NCBI GenBank assembly: GCA_003228115.1
Contig: QEVV01000004.1
Location: 1 to 64,000, forward strand
Reading direction: 5' to 3'
Source: Chloroflexota bacterium
GTDB taxonomy: Bacteria > Chloroflexota > Dehalococcoidia > Lucifugimonadales > SAR202-VII-2
DNA length: 64,000 bases
In this document: piece after piece, positions 25,449-34,325 of the stretch
How the letters are laid out: every line of letters starts with the position of its first letter
Numbering within the stretch: position 1 is the first letter of the stretch
The notes under the pieces: generated by a model
Databases searched by the model: none
The model's input: only the letters and a program-made list of their open reading frames with translations
What the model was told of the DNA's origin: nothing
Program-made: the position numbers and the translations under genes

Positions 25449-26387
25449 TCAGAAAGGCAATTCCGGCATGCTATCGCCAGCCTGCCGGTACAAATAGTTG
25501 GCCACGGCCACGTCCTCAATAGCGAGGCCCTGGCTCTCAAACAACGTGATTTCAGCAGCGTCCGACCTTCCTGCAGCGTCACCCGCCACCACCTGCCGTA
25601 GCTCTCGAACCCGCTCCCAGTTCAATGCCGCCCTGTCCACCGCCCAAATGAGTTCGCCGCATTCGACCTTGGCCGTGGCCATCGAGTCCACGACAATACG
25701 GTCTGAGCGCCGCACTGCCTTATCATCGAGTTCCCGGCGCATCCAGTGGTTGCTGCCGGCCGCGTTGATGTGCTGCCCGGCTTCCAGCCATTCGCCCTCA
25801 AGGACTGGGTCCCGCGAACTGGTAATAACGTTAATGATGTCCGCGGCCTGAACACATGCCTGTCCGCTTTCAGCGGGTTCAACGGGAATGCCAAGCCGCT
25901 CCGACATCCTCTGAGCGAAGGCCTCACGTCGCTCGGCGGAGCGGCTGTAGACCCTGGCGCTGGATATGGAGCGAACGGCGCAGACCGCAGCCAGCTGCGT
26001 CTCCGCCTGGAAACCGCTGCCAATGCATGCAACCGTTGAGGAGTCTGAGCGGGACATGAAACGGGTGGCCAAACCACTAGCGGCGCCCGTTCGTATCTGA
26101 CCCAGGTTTCCGGCCTGAAGCAGCGCTAGCAATTCCCCGTTGGACGAATCGTAGAGGTTGACCAACGTAGAGCCGCCCACGGAATAGCTCTTGAACCCGT
26201 GGACTCCCTGGCCGTAGATAGCCGCCGTCATCATATGAAAGAAGCCACGGTCCAACCGGATGCGCCTGCGGGGGCTGTCAGTCGCCTCTCCCCTGCCCCA
26301 TAGGCGGAAAGCTTCCTCCAAAACATCTATGGCTCGGTCGACCGGCAAGTGGGTGAGTACATCGGACTCGGTGAAGAATCTGGTCAA
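25449..26387 (-). CDS. Ornithine cyclodeaminase / mu-crystallin family protein
   Basis: The product (312 residues from the TTG at 26387) has the family's GFKSY segment, the Q-A-G-x-L-G-Q-I-R-T-G-A motif, the NAD-binding turn CIGSGFQAETQ and DIINVITSSRDPVL. Members are ornithine cyclodeaminases, alanine dehydrogenases or ketimine reductases; the exact substrate is not assignable. I chose TTG at 26387, preceded by GAGGGGG with 6-nt spacing; the upstream ATG at 26504 has no such site and would run through the divergent fabF promoter. Confidence 0.87.
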   Translation of the reverse strand: MTRFFTESDVLTHLPVDRAIDVLEEAFRLWGRGEATDSPRRRIRLDRGFFHMMTAAIYGQGVHGFKSYSVGGSTLVNLYDSSNGELLALLQAGNLGQIRTGAASGLATRFMSRSDSSTVACIGSGFQAETQLAAVCAVRSISSARVYSRSAERREAFAQRMSERLGIPVEPAESGQACVQAADIINVITSSRDPVLEGEWLEAGQHINAAGSNHWMRRELDDKAVRRSDRIVVDSMATAKVECGELIWAVDRAALNWERVRELRQVVAGDAAGRSDAAEITLFESQGLAIEDVAVANYLYRQAGDSMPELPF

Positions 26388-26460
26388 TTCGCGCCCCCTC
26401 AAAGAATCGGCGTTAGTGTAGCATAGCGCCCTTTTCATTCGCCTCGATAACCAGCCTCGG

Positions 26461-26490
26461 TTGTTGGCTCTCGTTGGTGTCGGATATAAT
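26461..26490 (+). promoter_or_regulatory. Sigma-70-type promoter of fabF
   Basis: TTGTTG (26461-26466), 18 bp, then TATAAT (26485-26490). Transcription would start about 30 bp before the fabF ATG. Confidence 0.5.
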
Positions 26491-26524
26491 CGGGCTATCC
26501 CCACCCCAATGGATTCATACCCCT

Positions 26525-27787
26525 ATGAGCCTTGAACGTATGAGCCTTGAACGTCGCGTCGTCATAACCGGCATCGGCATGGTCACCCCCTTGGGACTGG
26601 ACACCAAGACCTCTTGGAAACGGCTTGTGGCCGGCGAGTCGGGGATCGGCCCCATCACCGCCTTCGATGCTGAGAAGTTTGAAACTCGCATCGCCGGGGA
26701 GATCAGCGACTTCGATGCGACTTCGTTCATGACCAAGAAGGAAGCTCGGCGCGCTGACCGCTTCACGCAACTGGCGGTGGCGGCAACGCGCGAAGCTCTT
26801 GCTTCCGCCGACTTCATTGTCACCGACGCCAATGCTGAGCGCGTGGCCTGCCTGATAGCCAGCGGCATAGGGGGCATCATCACCCTGTGCGAGCAACAGA
26901 ACCTCCTTATGGAAAGGGGCCCAGACCGCATCAGCCCCTTCCTAGTGCCCATGATCCTGGTCAACATGGCCTCCGGGGTGGTATCGATGCGGGAGGGCCT
27001 CAAGGGCCTCAATTTCGCCCCTGTATCCGCCTGCGCCAGCAGCGGGGACGCGATCGGCCAAGGTCTACAGCTCATCCTGGCAGGTGACGCCGATGCTGTG
27101 GTGGCGGGCGGTGCGGAAGCGCCCATCTCTCCTCTCGCCGTGGCTGGGTTCAACTCAGCCGGCGCACTGTCTAAGAACAACGCCGATCCAAAGGGCGCCT
27201 CCCGTCCCTTCGACGCCACTCGGGACGGATTCGTTATGGGAGAGGGCGCAACAACCCTCCTATTGGAGCGAGCGGATCATGCAATCGCCCGCGGCGCGCC
27301 CATCATCGCCGAGTTAGCGGCCTGGGGCGCCGCTGCTGATGCCCACCATATAACCATGCCCGCTCCCGGCGGAGAGGGAGCCACCAGGGCCATGGGCATC
27401 GCCCTAAAGAAGGCTGGCCTCGAGCCCAAGGACATCAGCTACATCAACGCCCACGGCACATCCACACAAGCCAACGATAAATACGAAACTCAGGCCGTGA
27501 AGACGGTTTTCGGGCCGGAGGCCTACAAAACGCCCATCAGTTCAACGAAATCCATGACGGGCCACCTGCTTGGTGCCGCCGGAGCTGCTGAGGCGGCCGT
27601 CTGCGCCCTGGCTATCCGGGACGGTGTTGTGCCACCAACCATCAACCTGGAGACACCAGACCCTGACTGCGACCTTGAATACACGGCCAACTTGGCCCGC
27701 CGCGGGACCCTGAAAGCAGCAATGAGCAACTCGCTTGGGTTCGGCGGCCACAATACCTCGCTCGTGTTCAAAGCCTGGCAAGCCTAA
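26525..27787 (+). CDS. fabF: Beta-ketoacyl-ACP synthase II
   Basis: This condensing enzyme extends acyl-ACP with malonyl-ACP. The 420-residue protein has the Cys-His-His triad: Cys170 in VSACASS, His310 in NAHGTST and His347 in KSMTGHLLGAAGA. The first 15 bases, ATGAGCCTTGAACGT, occur twice in tandem, so translation could start at 26525 or 26540; neither has a clear Shine-Dalgarno. It leads an apparent operon with recJ and is distant from the other fatty-acid genes at 50-54 kb. No acpP lies beside it. Confidence 0.94.
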   Translation: MSLERMSLERRVVITGIGMVTPLGLDTKTSWKRLVAGESGIGPITAFDAEKFETRIAGEISDFDATSFMTKKEARRADRFTQLAVAATREALASADFIVTDANAERVACLIASGIGGIITLCEQQNLLMERGPDRISPFLVPMILVNMASGVVSMREGLKGLNFAPVSACASSGDAIGQGLQLILAGDADAVVAGGAEAPISPLAVAGFNSAGALSKNNADPKGASRPFDATRDGFVMGEGATTLLLERADHAIARGAPIIAELAAWGAAADAHHITMPAPGGEGATRAMGIALKKAGLEPKDISYINAHGTSTQANDKYETQAVKTVFGPEAYKTPISSTKSMTGHLLGAAGAAEAAVCALAIRDGVVPPTINLETPDPDCDLEYTANLARRGTLKAAMSNSLGFGGHNTSLVFKAWQA

Positions 27788-27818
27788 GCGTGCCCCAGTC
27801 CTCCCCACTAGGGGTATC

Positions 27819-29513
27819 GTGAACCAGGCCCCACGCAAACGGTGGCGCATCCTGCCATCTCCGCCCGTCTCGTACACTCGACGGTTTCCCAAGTTGCCCT
27901 ACCTCTGGGCCCGCCTTCTCTATCACCGGGGAGTCGAGTCTCCCGCCCAAGCAGATACCTGGCGCAACCCCGCCGACGGCGACATGGAAGACCCCTTCCT
28001 CCTCCCAGACATGGACCGGGCAGTGCGACGCCTCAATCAGGCCATCACTGCCGGTGAGACCATTGCCGTCTACGGAGACTTCGACGCCGACGGGGTCACT
28101 GGATGCGCCGTGGTCTCCATTGCCCTCGAGCGCTTGGGTGCTCGCGTTCTCCCCTACATCCCTCACCGAGTCGATGAAGGCCACGGGCTCAATGCCGATG
28201 CCATCATGGATCTCAGAGAGAGGGGAGCGAACCTCATCGTAACGGTGGACTGCGGCGTAACTGATGTGGCGGAAGTGGGACTGGCCCGAGAGTTGGGGAT
28301 GGAAACCATCATCACCGACCACCATGTCCCTCCAGCAGTCCTTCCAGATGCAGTCGCCATCGTCGACCCACGGCACCCAAAAGCCACTATGGCGCCTTCG
28401 CCGCTGGCGGGTGTGGGCCTAGGGTTGAAACTGGTGCAAGCTCTTCACCAGCACCTCCAATCTCCGGTGCCTCAGCAGTTCCTCCAGCTAGCCGCCATTG
28501 GAACCATTGCGGACCTCGTGCCGTTGGAGGGAGAGAACCGCCAACTTGTGGCACAGGGCCTCGCCAGTCTCAGGTCCGATCCATTACCTGGCGTACAGGC
28601 CATCCTCGATGCCGCAGGCGTCGACGCAGCGACAGTCGATGCCGAGGTCGTGTCCTTCGTCCTTGCGCCCCGCATCAATGCCGCTGGTCGAGTCGAGCAC
28701 GCCGCGCTCGCACTGAAGGCACTGCTGGCCCATGACGTTGATGAAGCCATGCCATCAGCGCAAGAGCTTGAGCAGCTCAACATCCAGAGGAGAGCATTGA
28801 CGAAAGGGACTACGGATCAGATATGGCCGCAGGCTGAGGCACAGCGGAACCGATCCCTGCTCTTTGTAGCGGATGAAGATCTTCCGGCAGGCATAGTGGG
28901 GCTGGCCGCCAGCAGGCTCGTTGACGCTTATTACCGGCCTGCGGTTGTCGTAGCCAAACAGAAGGGCCTAAGCAAGGCAAGCTGCAGAAGCATCCAAGAG
29001 TTCAACATGATTGAGGCGCTGACGGAGTGCCGTGACCTCTTTACCCGTTTCGGGGGCCACTACATGGCTGCCGGTTTCGAAATAGAGACGACCCTCCTTC
29101 CAAGTTTGGGGGAGCGCCTCAATGCCATCGCAGATAATCGACTGGCAGGCCTCGACCTCACTCCAAGTATCGATATAGACGCTGAGGTATCTATGGGGGC
29201 TTTCACTCGCGATACCTTGCAGTTCATCGATTCGATGGCTCCCTTCGGAGCGAGCAACATGGCGCCTACCTTTCTCTCGCGAAACGTCGAGATAACCGAG
29301 GCTCGTACCATTGGGGCTACCGGGGACCACCTGCTCCTGAACGTGCGCCAGGACGGAAATCCGTGGAAGGCGATTGCCTTCGGAATGGGGGAGGGCTGGG
29401 TGGAAGGCACAGAGCGAGTGGACTTGGTCTACTCCCTTGGGGTGGACCGGTGGAAGGGCCAAGAAACCCTTCGCCTCATGGTCAAGGACTGGCGGCCGCA
29501 CAACGGTTCATGA
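27819..29513 (+). CDS. recJ: Single-stranded-DNA-specific exonuclease RecJ
   Basis: The 564-residue protein has the DHH phosphoesterase motifs: VYGDFDADGVTG (I), VDCG (II), TDHH (III) and NAAGR near the DHHA1 part (PRINAAGRVEHA), followed by the DHHA1 domain with GGHYMAAGFEIE. RecJ degrades single-stranded DNA 5'-3' in recombination and repair. I chose the GTG at 27819, after AGGGG and 32 bp past the fabF stop, over an ATG inside fabF. It ends in TGA. Confidence 0.93.
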   Translation: MNQAPRKRWRILPSPPVSYTRRFPKLPYLWARLLYHRGVESPAQADTWRNPADGDMEDPFLLPDMDRAVRRLNQAITAGETIAVYGDFDADGVTGCAVVSIALERLGARVLPYIPHRVDEGHGLNADAIMDLRERGANLIVTVDCGVTDVAEVGLARELGMETIITDHHVPPAVLPDAVAIVDPRHPKATMAPSPLAGVGLGLKLVQALHQHLQSPVPQQFLQLAAIGTIADLVPLEGENRQLVAQGLASLRSDPLPGVQAILDAAGVDAATVDAEVVSFVLAPRINAAGRVEHAALALKALLAHDVDEAMPSAQELEQLNIQRRALTKGTTDQIWPQAEAQRNRSLLFVADEDLPAGIVGLAASRLVDAYYRPAVVVAKQKGLSKASCRSIQEFNMIEALTECRDLFTRFGGHYMAAGFEIETTLLPSLGERLNAIADNRLAGLDLTPSIDIDAEVSMGAFTRDTLQFIDSMAPFGASNMAPTFLSRNVEITEARTIGATGDHLLLNVRQDGNPWKAIAFGMGEGWVEGTERVDLVYSLGVDRWKGQETLRLMVKDWRPHNGS

Positions 29514-29620
29514 TGACTCGGGGCAGAGAGCAAACTCACTTCTGCTGACAGCAGCTAACCTTTGTCGTTATAAGTAGCAGGCGGGCAACCCATGCCCCAT
29601 CCACCAGCGACCAGTGGACT

Positions 29621-30118
29621 ATGTACCAAAACGACTACTACCAACCTGCTTTGCAGCCTCCCGAGGTCAAGAAACGCCGCCGCATCGGCATCCCCTTTGG
29701 GGGAATCCGTTCGATTCTCCTCGCCATAGCCTTGTTCCTAATTGTACAGTTCGCCATTCAGAACACCCGGGTCTATGGGCTGAGCATGCAGCCCACCCTG
29801 CAAGACGGCCAATTGGTGATCGTCAACAAACTGGCATACAAGATTGGCAGCCCTGCCGTTGATGATGTGGTCGTACTGATATCGCCCCAGGGCGAAGTTC
29901 CCCTCGTAAAGCGCATAGTCGGAGTCCCTGGAGATACCGTGAACTTAGCCGGGTGCAATATGTGTCCGGTGACTCTAGGCCCGGGTCAATTCTTCGTCGC
30001 CGGCGACAACAGGCCCAACAGCCTTGACTCAAGAGTGTTCGGAGCAGTGCCGGAAGAGAACATCATCGGCAAGATCCAACTCCGCTACTGGCCGTTCGAC
30101 AGCGTTGCGCTCTTCTAA
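29621..30118 (+). CDS. lepB: Signal peptidase I
   Basis: This 165-residue type I signal peptidase has one N-terminal membrane segment (about 29-46), the catalytic serine in GLSMQPTL (Ser55), the general-base lysine in VKRIVGVPGD (Lys97) and the GDNR box. It removes signal peptides at the outer face of the membrane. It is short, as in Gram-positive and Chloroflexota enzymes. It follows recJ by about 107 bp. Confidence 0.94.
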   Translation: MYQNDYYQPALQPPEVKKRRRIGIPFGGIRSILLAIALFLIVQFAIQNTRVYGLSMQPTLQDGQLVIVNKLAYKIGSPAVDDVVVLISPQGEVPLVKRIVGVPGDTVNLAGCNMCPVTLGPGQFFVAGDNRPNSLDSRVFGAVPEENIIGKIQLRYWPFDSVALF

Positions 30119-30153
30119 AAGGTTAAGCGGCCGGTCTGTAAAGCCGAACGCAA

Positions 30154-30174
30154 GGGCGGGTCTGTGACCCGCCC
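30154..30174 (+). terminator. GC-rich hairpin after lepB
   Basis: GGGCGGGTC-TGT-GACCCGCCC is a perfect 9-bp stem 36 bp past the lepB stop. No T-run follows, so it is a weak terminator candidate. A related GTGACCCGCCC half-stem occurs at 21270-21280. Confidence 0.4.
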
Positions 30175-30184
30175 CTACCAAACT

Positions 30185-30292
30185 GGGGTGCAGGGGCGCA
30201 GCCCCTCCGGGGGTGTGGGGGTGTCCCCCACAATCAAAACATTCGTGGGTGGGCCGGGTGGAAAAACGGTGCGTGTAGCGCCAACCGTTAGT
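30185..30292 (+). repeat. Interspersed two-hairpin repeat, copy 6
   Basis: Copy 6 has GGGGCGCAGCCCC, second hairpin TGTGGGGG-TGT-CCCCCACA, then AAAACATTCGTGGGTGGGCC, ending near GCGCCAACCG. It is 143 bp before copy 7, between convergent genes. Confidence 0.85.
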
Positions 30293-30327
30293 CACAAAAC
30301 AAGGACGCAAGTCAAAAAGCCTCAAGC

Positions 30328-30436
30328 GGGGTGCAGGGGCGTAGCCCCACCGGGGGATTCAGAGGGTGTCCCCCTGTGTCAAGCGGTTCGTGGGTGGGCT
30401 GGGTGGGTAGACGACGTCCGCCAAGCCAAGTCGATG
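30328..30436 (+). repeat. Interspersed two-hairpin repeat, copy 7
   Basis: Copy 7 has GGGGCGTAGCCCC, second hairpin AGAGGG-TGT-CCCCCTG (imperfect), then CGGTTCGTGGGTGGGCTGGG and ends at CGCCAAGCCAAG. The remaining sequence to 30517 holds no gene. Confidence 0.85.
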
Positions 30437-30517
30437 GCAATGAAGCAAGGTCGCAGGCCAACCAACTCCGCACTCTGGCGAAGGACAAGAAGATGATTAC
30501 AGCGCCGGTGAAATCCC

Positions 30518-31555
30518 CTAGGGCGCAAGCACCAGCTTGCCAAAGAAGCTCATCCCCTCCAACATTTCGTGTGCCTGCCGAGCCTGCTCCAGCGGAAACA
30601 CCTTGTGCACCTTGCCCCGTATGATGCCCCGATTCGCCAGGTTCACAATCTCTCTCATGGATTCCTGGGACCCCATAGAGACGCCAAAGATGTGGACCTG
30701 CTTCGTAAACACTGCCCCCATCTGAAGCTCCGTCTTAAAGCCTGAAGTGACGCCACAAATGCCGTAGTAGCCACCCGGCGTAAGCGAAGCGAACCCATCC
30801 GGCCAGAAGCTAGCACCCACGTGGTCAACGACCGCATCGACACCCTCACCGTTCGTGATCTCCTTGACCCGCTCTGCCACGTTCTCTTTGGTGTAGTCGA
30901 TGACATAGTCAGCCCCTTCGTCGTAGGCAAGCTGAATTTTTTCGGGGCTACTCGTCGTGGCGATGACCGTTGCTCCTACGGCATTCTTGCCTACCTGGAT
31001 GGCGGCCGCCCCCACCCCTGCGGAAGCGGACGGAACAAGAACAGTGTGCCAAGGCCGCAGATGAGCGGTCTTGATCAGAATGGTCCAAACCGGCAGAAAC
31101 GTCGTCGGCATCGCCGCGGCTTCCTCAAAGGAAAGGCTGTCGGAAATGGGGTATACATTGATGGAAGGCGCTACAACGTACTCGGCGTAGCCGCCGTTGA
31201 GCGTGCTTCCCAGCATCTGCCGCTTCTGGCAGACGTGCTCCTGACCAGCCTTGCAGAACCGGCACTGGCCACAGGGGACCGCCGGATAGAGCACGACCCG
31301 CTGCCCAACAACGGTGTTGGTCACCTCCGGCCCAACCTCCACAACCTCCCCGGCGATGTCTATGCCCAGAATGAACGGCTCGGTCAGGTCCCGGTTGCGG
31401 CCTCTGCCCCCGCTTCGCGTATAAACGTCCAGCCTGTTGAGAGCGCAGGCTCTCACTCGCACCTTGACGTCATAGAGCCCTATCTGGGGCTCTGGAAGAT
31501 CCCCGTATTGGAGGACTTCCACTCCACCCTGACTCTCTATATAAACGGCCTTCAT
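30518..31555 (-). CDS. Zinc-binding alcohol dehydrogenase / quinone reductase family
   Basis: This 345-residue medium-chain reductase has PCGRCxxCxxxxxxxC-type structural-zinc Cys (PCGQCRFCKAGQEHVC), GIDIAGEVVEVG, and the NADP-binding SASAGVGAAAIQVGK. It lacks the usual catalytic-zinc Cys-His pair at the start (ACALNRLDVYTR), as in the quinone-reductase branch. Substrate unknown. It is followed on the same strand by nothing close; the amidohydrolase gene lies 42 bp upstream and may be in the same operon. Confidence 0.9.
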   Translation of the reverse strand: MKAVYIESQGGVEVLQYGDLPEPQIGLYDVKVRVRACALNRLDVYTRSGGRGRNRDLTEPFILGIDIAGEVVEVGPEVTNTVVGQRVVLYPAVPCGQCRFCKAGQEHVCQKRQMLGSTLNGGYAEYVVAPSINVYPISDSLSFEEAAAMPTTFLPVWTILIKTAHLRPWHTVLVPSASAGVGAAAIQVGKNAVGATVIATTSSPEKIQLAYDEGADYVIDYTKENVAERVKEITNGEGVDAVVDHVGASFWPDGFASLTPGGYYGICGVTSGFKTELQMGAVFTKQVHIFGVSMGSQESMREIVNLANRGIIRGKVHKVFPLEQARQAHEMLEGMSFFGKLVLAP

Positions 31556-31597
31556 TCCTTCTCCTGTGCCTGGAGTCGTGAAAGTCTCAAACCCAAC

Positions 31598-32533
31598 CTA
31601 CACTCCCAACAATCTGCGAGAGTTGTGCTCCATGAGCGACTTCACGCGTGATGCATCTTTCTGAGCTTCGACAACCCCGATTGCTCTGTCCAACGGCCCC
31701 TTGCTGCCGCCGCAGTAGTCCGAGCCAAACACAACGCCGTCTTCCCCCATCTGGTCAACGAGAAACTCAAGGGTGCGGGGGTTGACGCTAGCGCAATCAG
31801 CCAGGAAATGTTCCAATAATATCTCCCGATACTCTCGCTCTCCGTCCGGCCCCTTGTGCTTCCACCAGAGCCTGTTCAACAACAAAGGAAGAACGCCGCC
31901 ACCGCTGCGAATGACCACCTGCAAGTCCGGGTACCGGTCAAAGAGGCCCGCAGCTATCATCCGCACGACGCAATCCGAGACGGCGGCCTCGCTCAGGGCG
32001 CTGGCCAAGACGCCCCTACCCTCGTCTTCCAACAACTCAAGGCCCGGCGGTCTGAACACGCCAGCGCCGCCGCCGTGCAGGAAGATGGGCAAGCCCAACT
32101 CCGCAGTTGTCGAGAAGAAAGGCTCAGTCTCTGGGCGACCGATGGCGTCCGGTTGGGCGTACATCATCACAGCCCTGAACCCCTTACCTGCAAGCCGCCG
32201 AATCTCGGCAACCGATCCTGGCACGTCCTGCAACGTCGTCGCAATGGTGGCGAATAGCCGGTCAGGAAAAGGAGCGATGCGTTCGCCAATGAGGTCGTTG
32301 GAGAGGTGGACCATCAGCATTGCCTGCTCAGCGCCAAAGCCATCTGCATTCAGGCCAGCGCTTTGACTGACCAACTGCAACTCAACTCCACGACTGTCCA
32401 TATCGGCGATGCGGCGGGAAAAGTCCGGAGAGTCTTCATCATCAATGGTCGGCGCTGACCGTCCCGCCTTAACGAAGCGTTCCACCAGTTCAGGCGCAGT
32501 GTGATGGGCGTGCCAGTCTATAAGGGTCGTCAT
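31598..32533 (-). CDS. Amidohydrolase family protein (ACMSD-like)
   Basis: The 311-residue protein has the amidohydrolase-2 layout: DWHAHHTAPE near the N-terminus (metal His-x-His), FLHGGGAG in the middle and FGSDYCGGSKGP with the late catalytic Asp. The family includes decarboxylases (ACMSD, 4-oxalomesaconate hydratase-like) and lactonases. It probably acts on a small carboxylate, perhaps from aromatic breakdown. A GAGGAGG site precedes the ATG. It sits just upstream of the alcohol dehydrogenase gene. Confidence 0.88.
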   Translation of the reverse strand: MTTLIDWHAHHTAPELVERFVKAGRSAPTIDDEDSPDFSRRIADMDSRGVELQLVSQSAGLNADGFGAEQAMLMVHLSNDLIGERIAPFPDRLFATIATTLQDVPGSVAEIRRLAGKGFRAVMMYAQPDAIGRPETEPFFSTTAELGLPIFLHGGGAGVFRPPGLELLEDEGRGVLASALSEAAVSDCVVRMIAAGLFDRYPDLQVVIRSGGGVLPLLLNRLWWKHKGPDGEREYREILLEHFLADCASVNPRTLEFLVDQMGEDGVVFGSDYCGGSKGPLDRAIGVVEAQKDASRVKSLMEHNSRRLLGV

Positions 32534-32619
32534 CGTCCGCCTCCTCTATATGAGGTACCAAGCCCGGCTCTGTAGGGGCGTTCAACTGAGCACCCCGGCA
32601 TCTGAACACCCCCGAAGCC

Positions 32620-33417
32620 CTAGACCTTGGGGTGTTCCGTCCTGTAGTGAGGCAGCCCTTCTACCATATCCACTTCGTAGTCGCCCAGAATGTTGCCGAA
32701 CTTCGCGATGGCAATCTCCGCCACCTTCGCAAATACGAAGCGAATCTCTTCCTCAGAGCCTGGGTCGGTCCGCATCTCAATGACATGGCGAAGCGTGCGG
32801 ATGTTGCACGACCATCCAATGTTGGTAGCCAGACCAATAGGCGCTAGCCGCCTGGCAGCCGATGTGTACTTCTTCTTTAAATGAAAGGGCAGCTCATCGA
32901 AGGGACGCCCCTCCATCTCAGCGGCGACTTCGATAAGCTCGCCGTACTTTTCTTCCAGCAAGCGCCAGGTCTCCTCAAAGAGTTCCTCAGCCCGCTTGTT
33001 GCCCTCGAAAGCAGGCGGCACCCACACGCCCATGTCCTCCAGCCGCACGAAGCGTAGGCTTTCTTGGGAAAATGCCGACCCAGCCCTGTGTCGCACAAGC
33101 TCGTGCGTGAATACCCGACTCACGTCACAGAACATGAAGTTGATAAAGCTATGTTCAAGCGTGGAACCGTGGCCAACCTTCACAATGTTACCCAGGTGAG
33201 ACTTGTTGTCCGGGCGCACCCGAGTCACGTTCGGGTTCAGCCCTGGCCCAAAGGACTTGTAGCAGGCGCGGGCCATGACCTCGATGATCTCCTCGACGTC
33301 TGAAGGCGCATCTGTCTGCCAGTCCGGCGCACCGATGTGAGCCAAATACGCCCGCATCTGATCATCATTGGTCCGAGTCTCGCCAACGCAGAAAACTACC
33401 GGCTCTACCCTATGCAT
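32620..33417 (-). CDS. thyX: Flavin-dependent thymidylate synthase
   Basis: ThyX makes dTMP from dUMP with FAD and methylene-tetrahydrofolate. The 265-residue protein carries the RHR motif at 109-111 in HELVRHRAGSAFSQES. The nucleotide-binding serine falls at residue 120, giving RHR-x8-S where the classic signature is RHR-x7-S. The C-terminal half has LAPIGLATNIGWSCNIRTLRHVIEMRT. The ATG follows GAGGAG. No thyA is visible here. Confidence 0.93.
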   Translation of the reverse strand: MHRVEPVVFCVGETRTNDDQMRAYLAHIGAPDWQTDAPSDVEEIIEVMARACYKSFGPGLNPNVTRVRPDNKSHLGNIVKVGHGSTLEHSFINFMFCDVSRVFTHELVRHRAGSAFSQESLRFVRLEDMGVWVPPAFEGNKRAEELFEETWRLLEEKYGELIEVAAEMEGRPFDELPFHLKKKYTSAARRLAPIGLATNIGWSCNIRTLRHVIEMRTDPGSEEEIRFVFAKVAEIAIAKFGNILGDYEVDMVEGLPHYRTEHPKV

Positions 33418-33495
33418 GCAAAAGTCTCCTCAAAGAAAGGCGTCCTTCCAGACTGGGCAATTATCTCCAAACCTGAGATAGCGAGTCTAACAGCC

Positions 33496-33993
33496 CTACA
33501 TGTGCATGAGCGAAAACAGCGGACTGCCCTGCAAACGCTCGCGGCCATTCAGGCCGTCCAACTCTATCAGTACCGCCATGCCAACCACCGTAGCTCCCGC
33601 CTGTCTGACCAAGTCAGCGGTTGCCGCCAAGGTGCCTCCGGTAGCCAGGACGTCATCAACAATCAGGACGTTGTGGCGTGCTAAAAGGCCGTCTTTATGC
33701 ATCTCTATCGCCGCCTCGCCATACTCAAGGGCATATTCCGCCCGGAGCGTGTCGAAAGGCAGCTTGCCGGCCTTCCTCACCGGCACAAATCCAGCGCCAA
33801 GCTCAACCGCCATTGGAGCCCCCAGCAAATAGCCACGGGCCTCAATGGCCAGTATCTGGTCGATTGCCTGCCCGCGAAACGACTCGCACATTTCCTGGAT
33901 CACCTGCCGGTATGCCGCCCCATCCTGCAACAAGGGCGTGATGTCCTTGAACATGATGCCAGGCACCGGGAAGTCCGGAATGTTGCGTATCAG
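33496..33993 (-). CDS. apt: Adenine phosphoribosyltransferase
   Basis: This enzyme salvages adenine to AMP. It has PGIMFKDITPLL, EARGYLLGAP and the PRPP motif VLIVDDVLATGGTLAA. The ATG at 33966 would give a 156-residue protein missing the conserved N-terminus. The frame continues upstream as SLIRNIPDFPVPG, which belongs to the family, but contains no ATG, GTG or TTG before a TAG near 34050. Translation may start at a CTG (33993) or ATA (34014), the latter near an AGGGAG site, or the sequence has an error. Confidence 0.85.
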   Translation of the reverse strand: MIRNIPDFPVPGIMFKDITPLLQDGAAYRQVIQEMCESFRGQAIDQILAIEARGYLLGAPMAVELGAGFVPVRKAGKLPFDTLRAEYALEYGEAAIEMHKDGLLARHNVLIVDDVLATGGTLAATADLVRQAGATVVGMAVLIELDGLNGRERLQGSPLFSLMHM

Positions 33994-34141
33994 GCTAGTG
34001 TAATCAGATGGTATGGTGAAATTGCTCCCTGGCGGTGTCCGGCAACAATTCTATCACGCCGGTGCGGGTGGTTGGAGCAATTCGAAATTGAGCTAGTGCC
34101 CAAGAGTGAGACTACGAAGGCCTCGCCAGGCCTAGACCGAT

Positions 34142-34272
34142 GTGGCCACCGGCTTCGACCCCGGCACGGGCTCCATCAGCGCTCCGCAACTCAACCACCT
34201 TTCCACCTACGCCTTGGTGAAGTCAGACGTCCCTGCCCTGTTGGCGCAACGGCTCCGAAGCCTCATGAACGA
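34142..34272 (+). pseudogene. Remnant of a secreted-protein C-terminus
   Basis: A short frame reads ATGFDPGTGSISAPQLNHLSTYALVKSD, the pattern that often ends extracellular Ig-like or stalk domains (FDPxTG ... HFSTYALV). No start, signal peptide or upstream domain remains, and the frame runs into the terminator hairpin. It is probably a decayed gene end. Confidence 0.3.
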
Positions 34273-34312
34273 AAAGAAGGGCGGCACTTGGCGCCGCCCT
34301 TCTTTCTTCTTG
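34272..34312 (-). terminator. Rho-independent terminator (trxB side, bidirectional)
   Basis: AAGAAGGGCGGC pairs with GCCGCCCTTCTT around a short loop. Both strands have T-rich tails (TTCTTTCTTCTT on plus, CTTCTTTTC on minus). It lies 14 bp past the trxB stop and would end trxB transcription. Confidence 0.8.
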
Positions 34313-34325
34313 CCAAAGGTGTTCC

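Noticed and set aside
26388-26504. Upstream ATG start of the ornithine cyclodeaminase-like gene
   Set aside because: It would overlap the fabF promoter and lacks a ribosome-binding site, whereas TTG 26387 has GAGGGGG.
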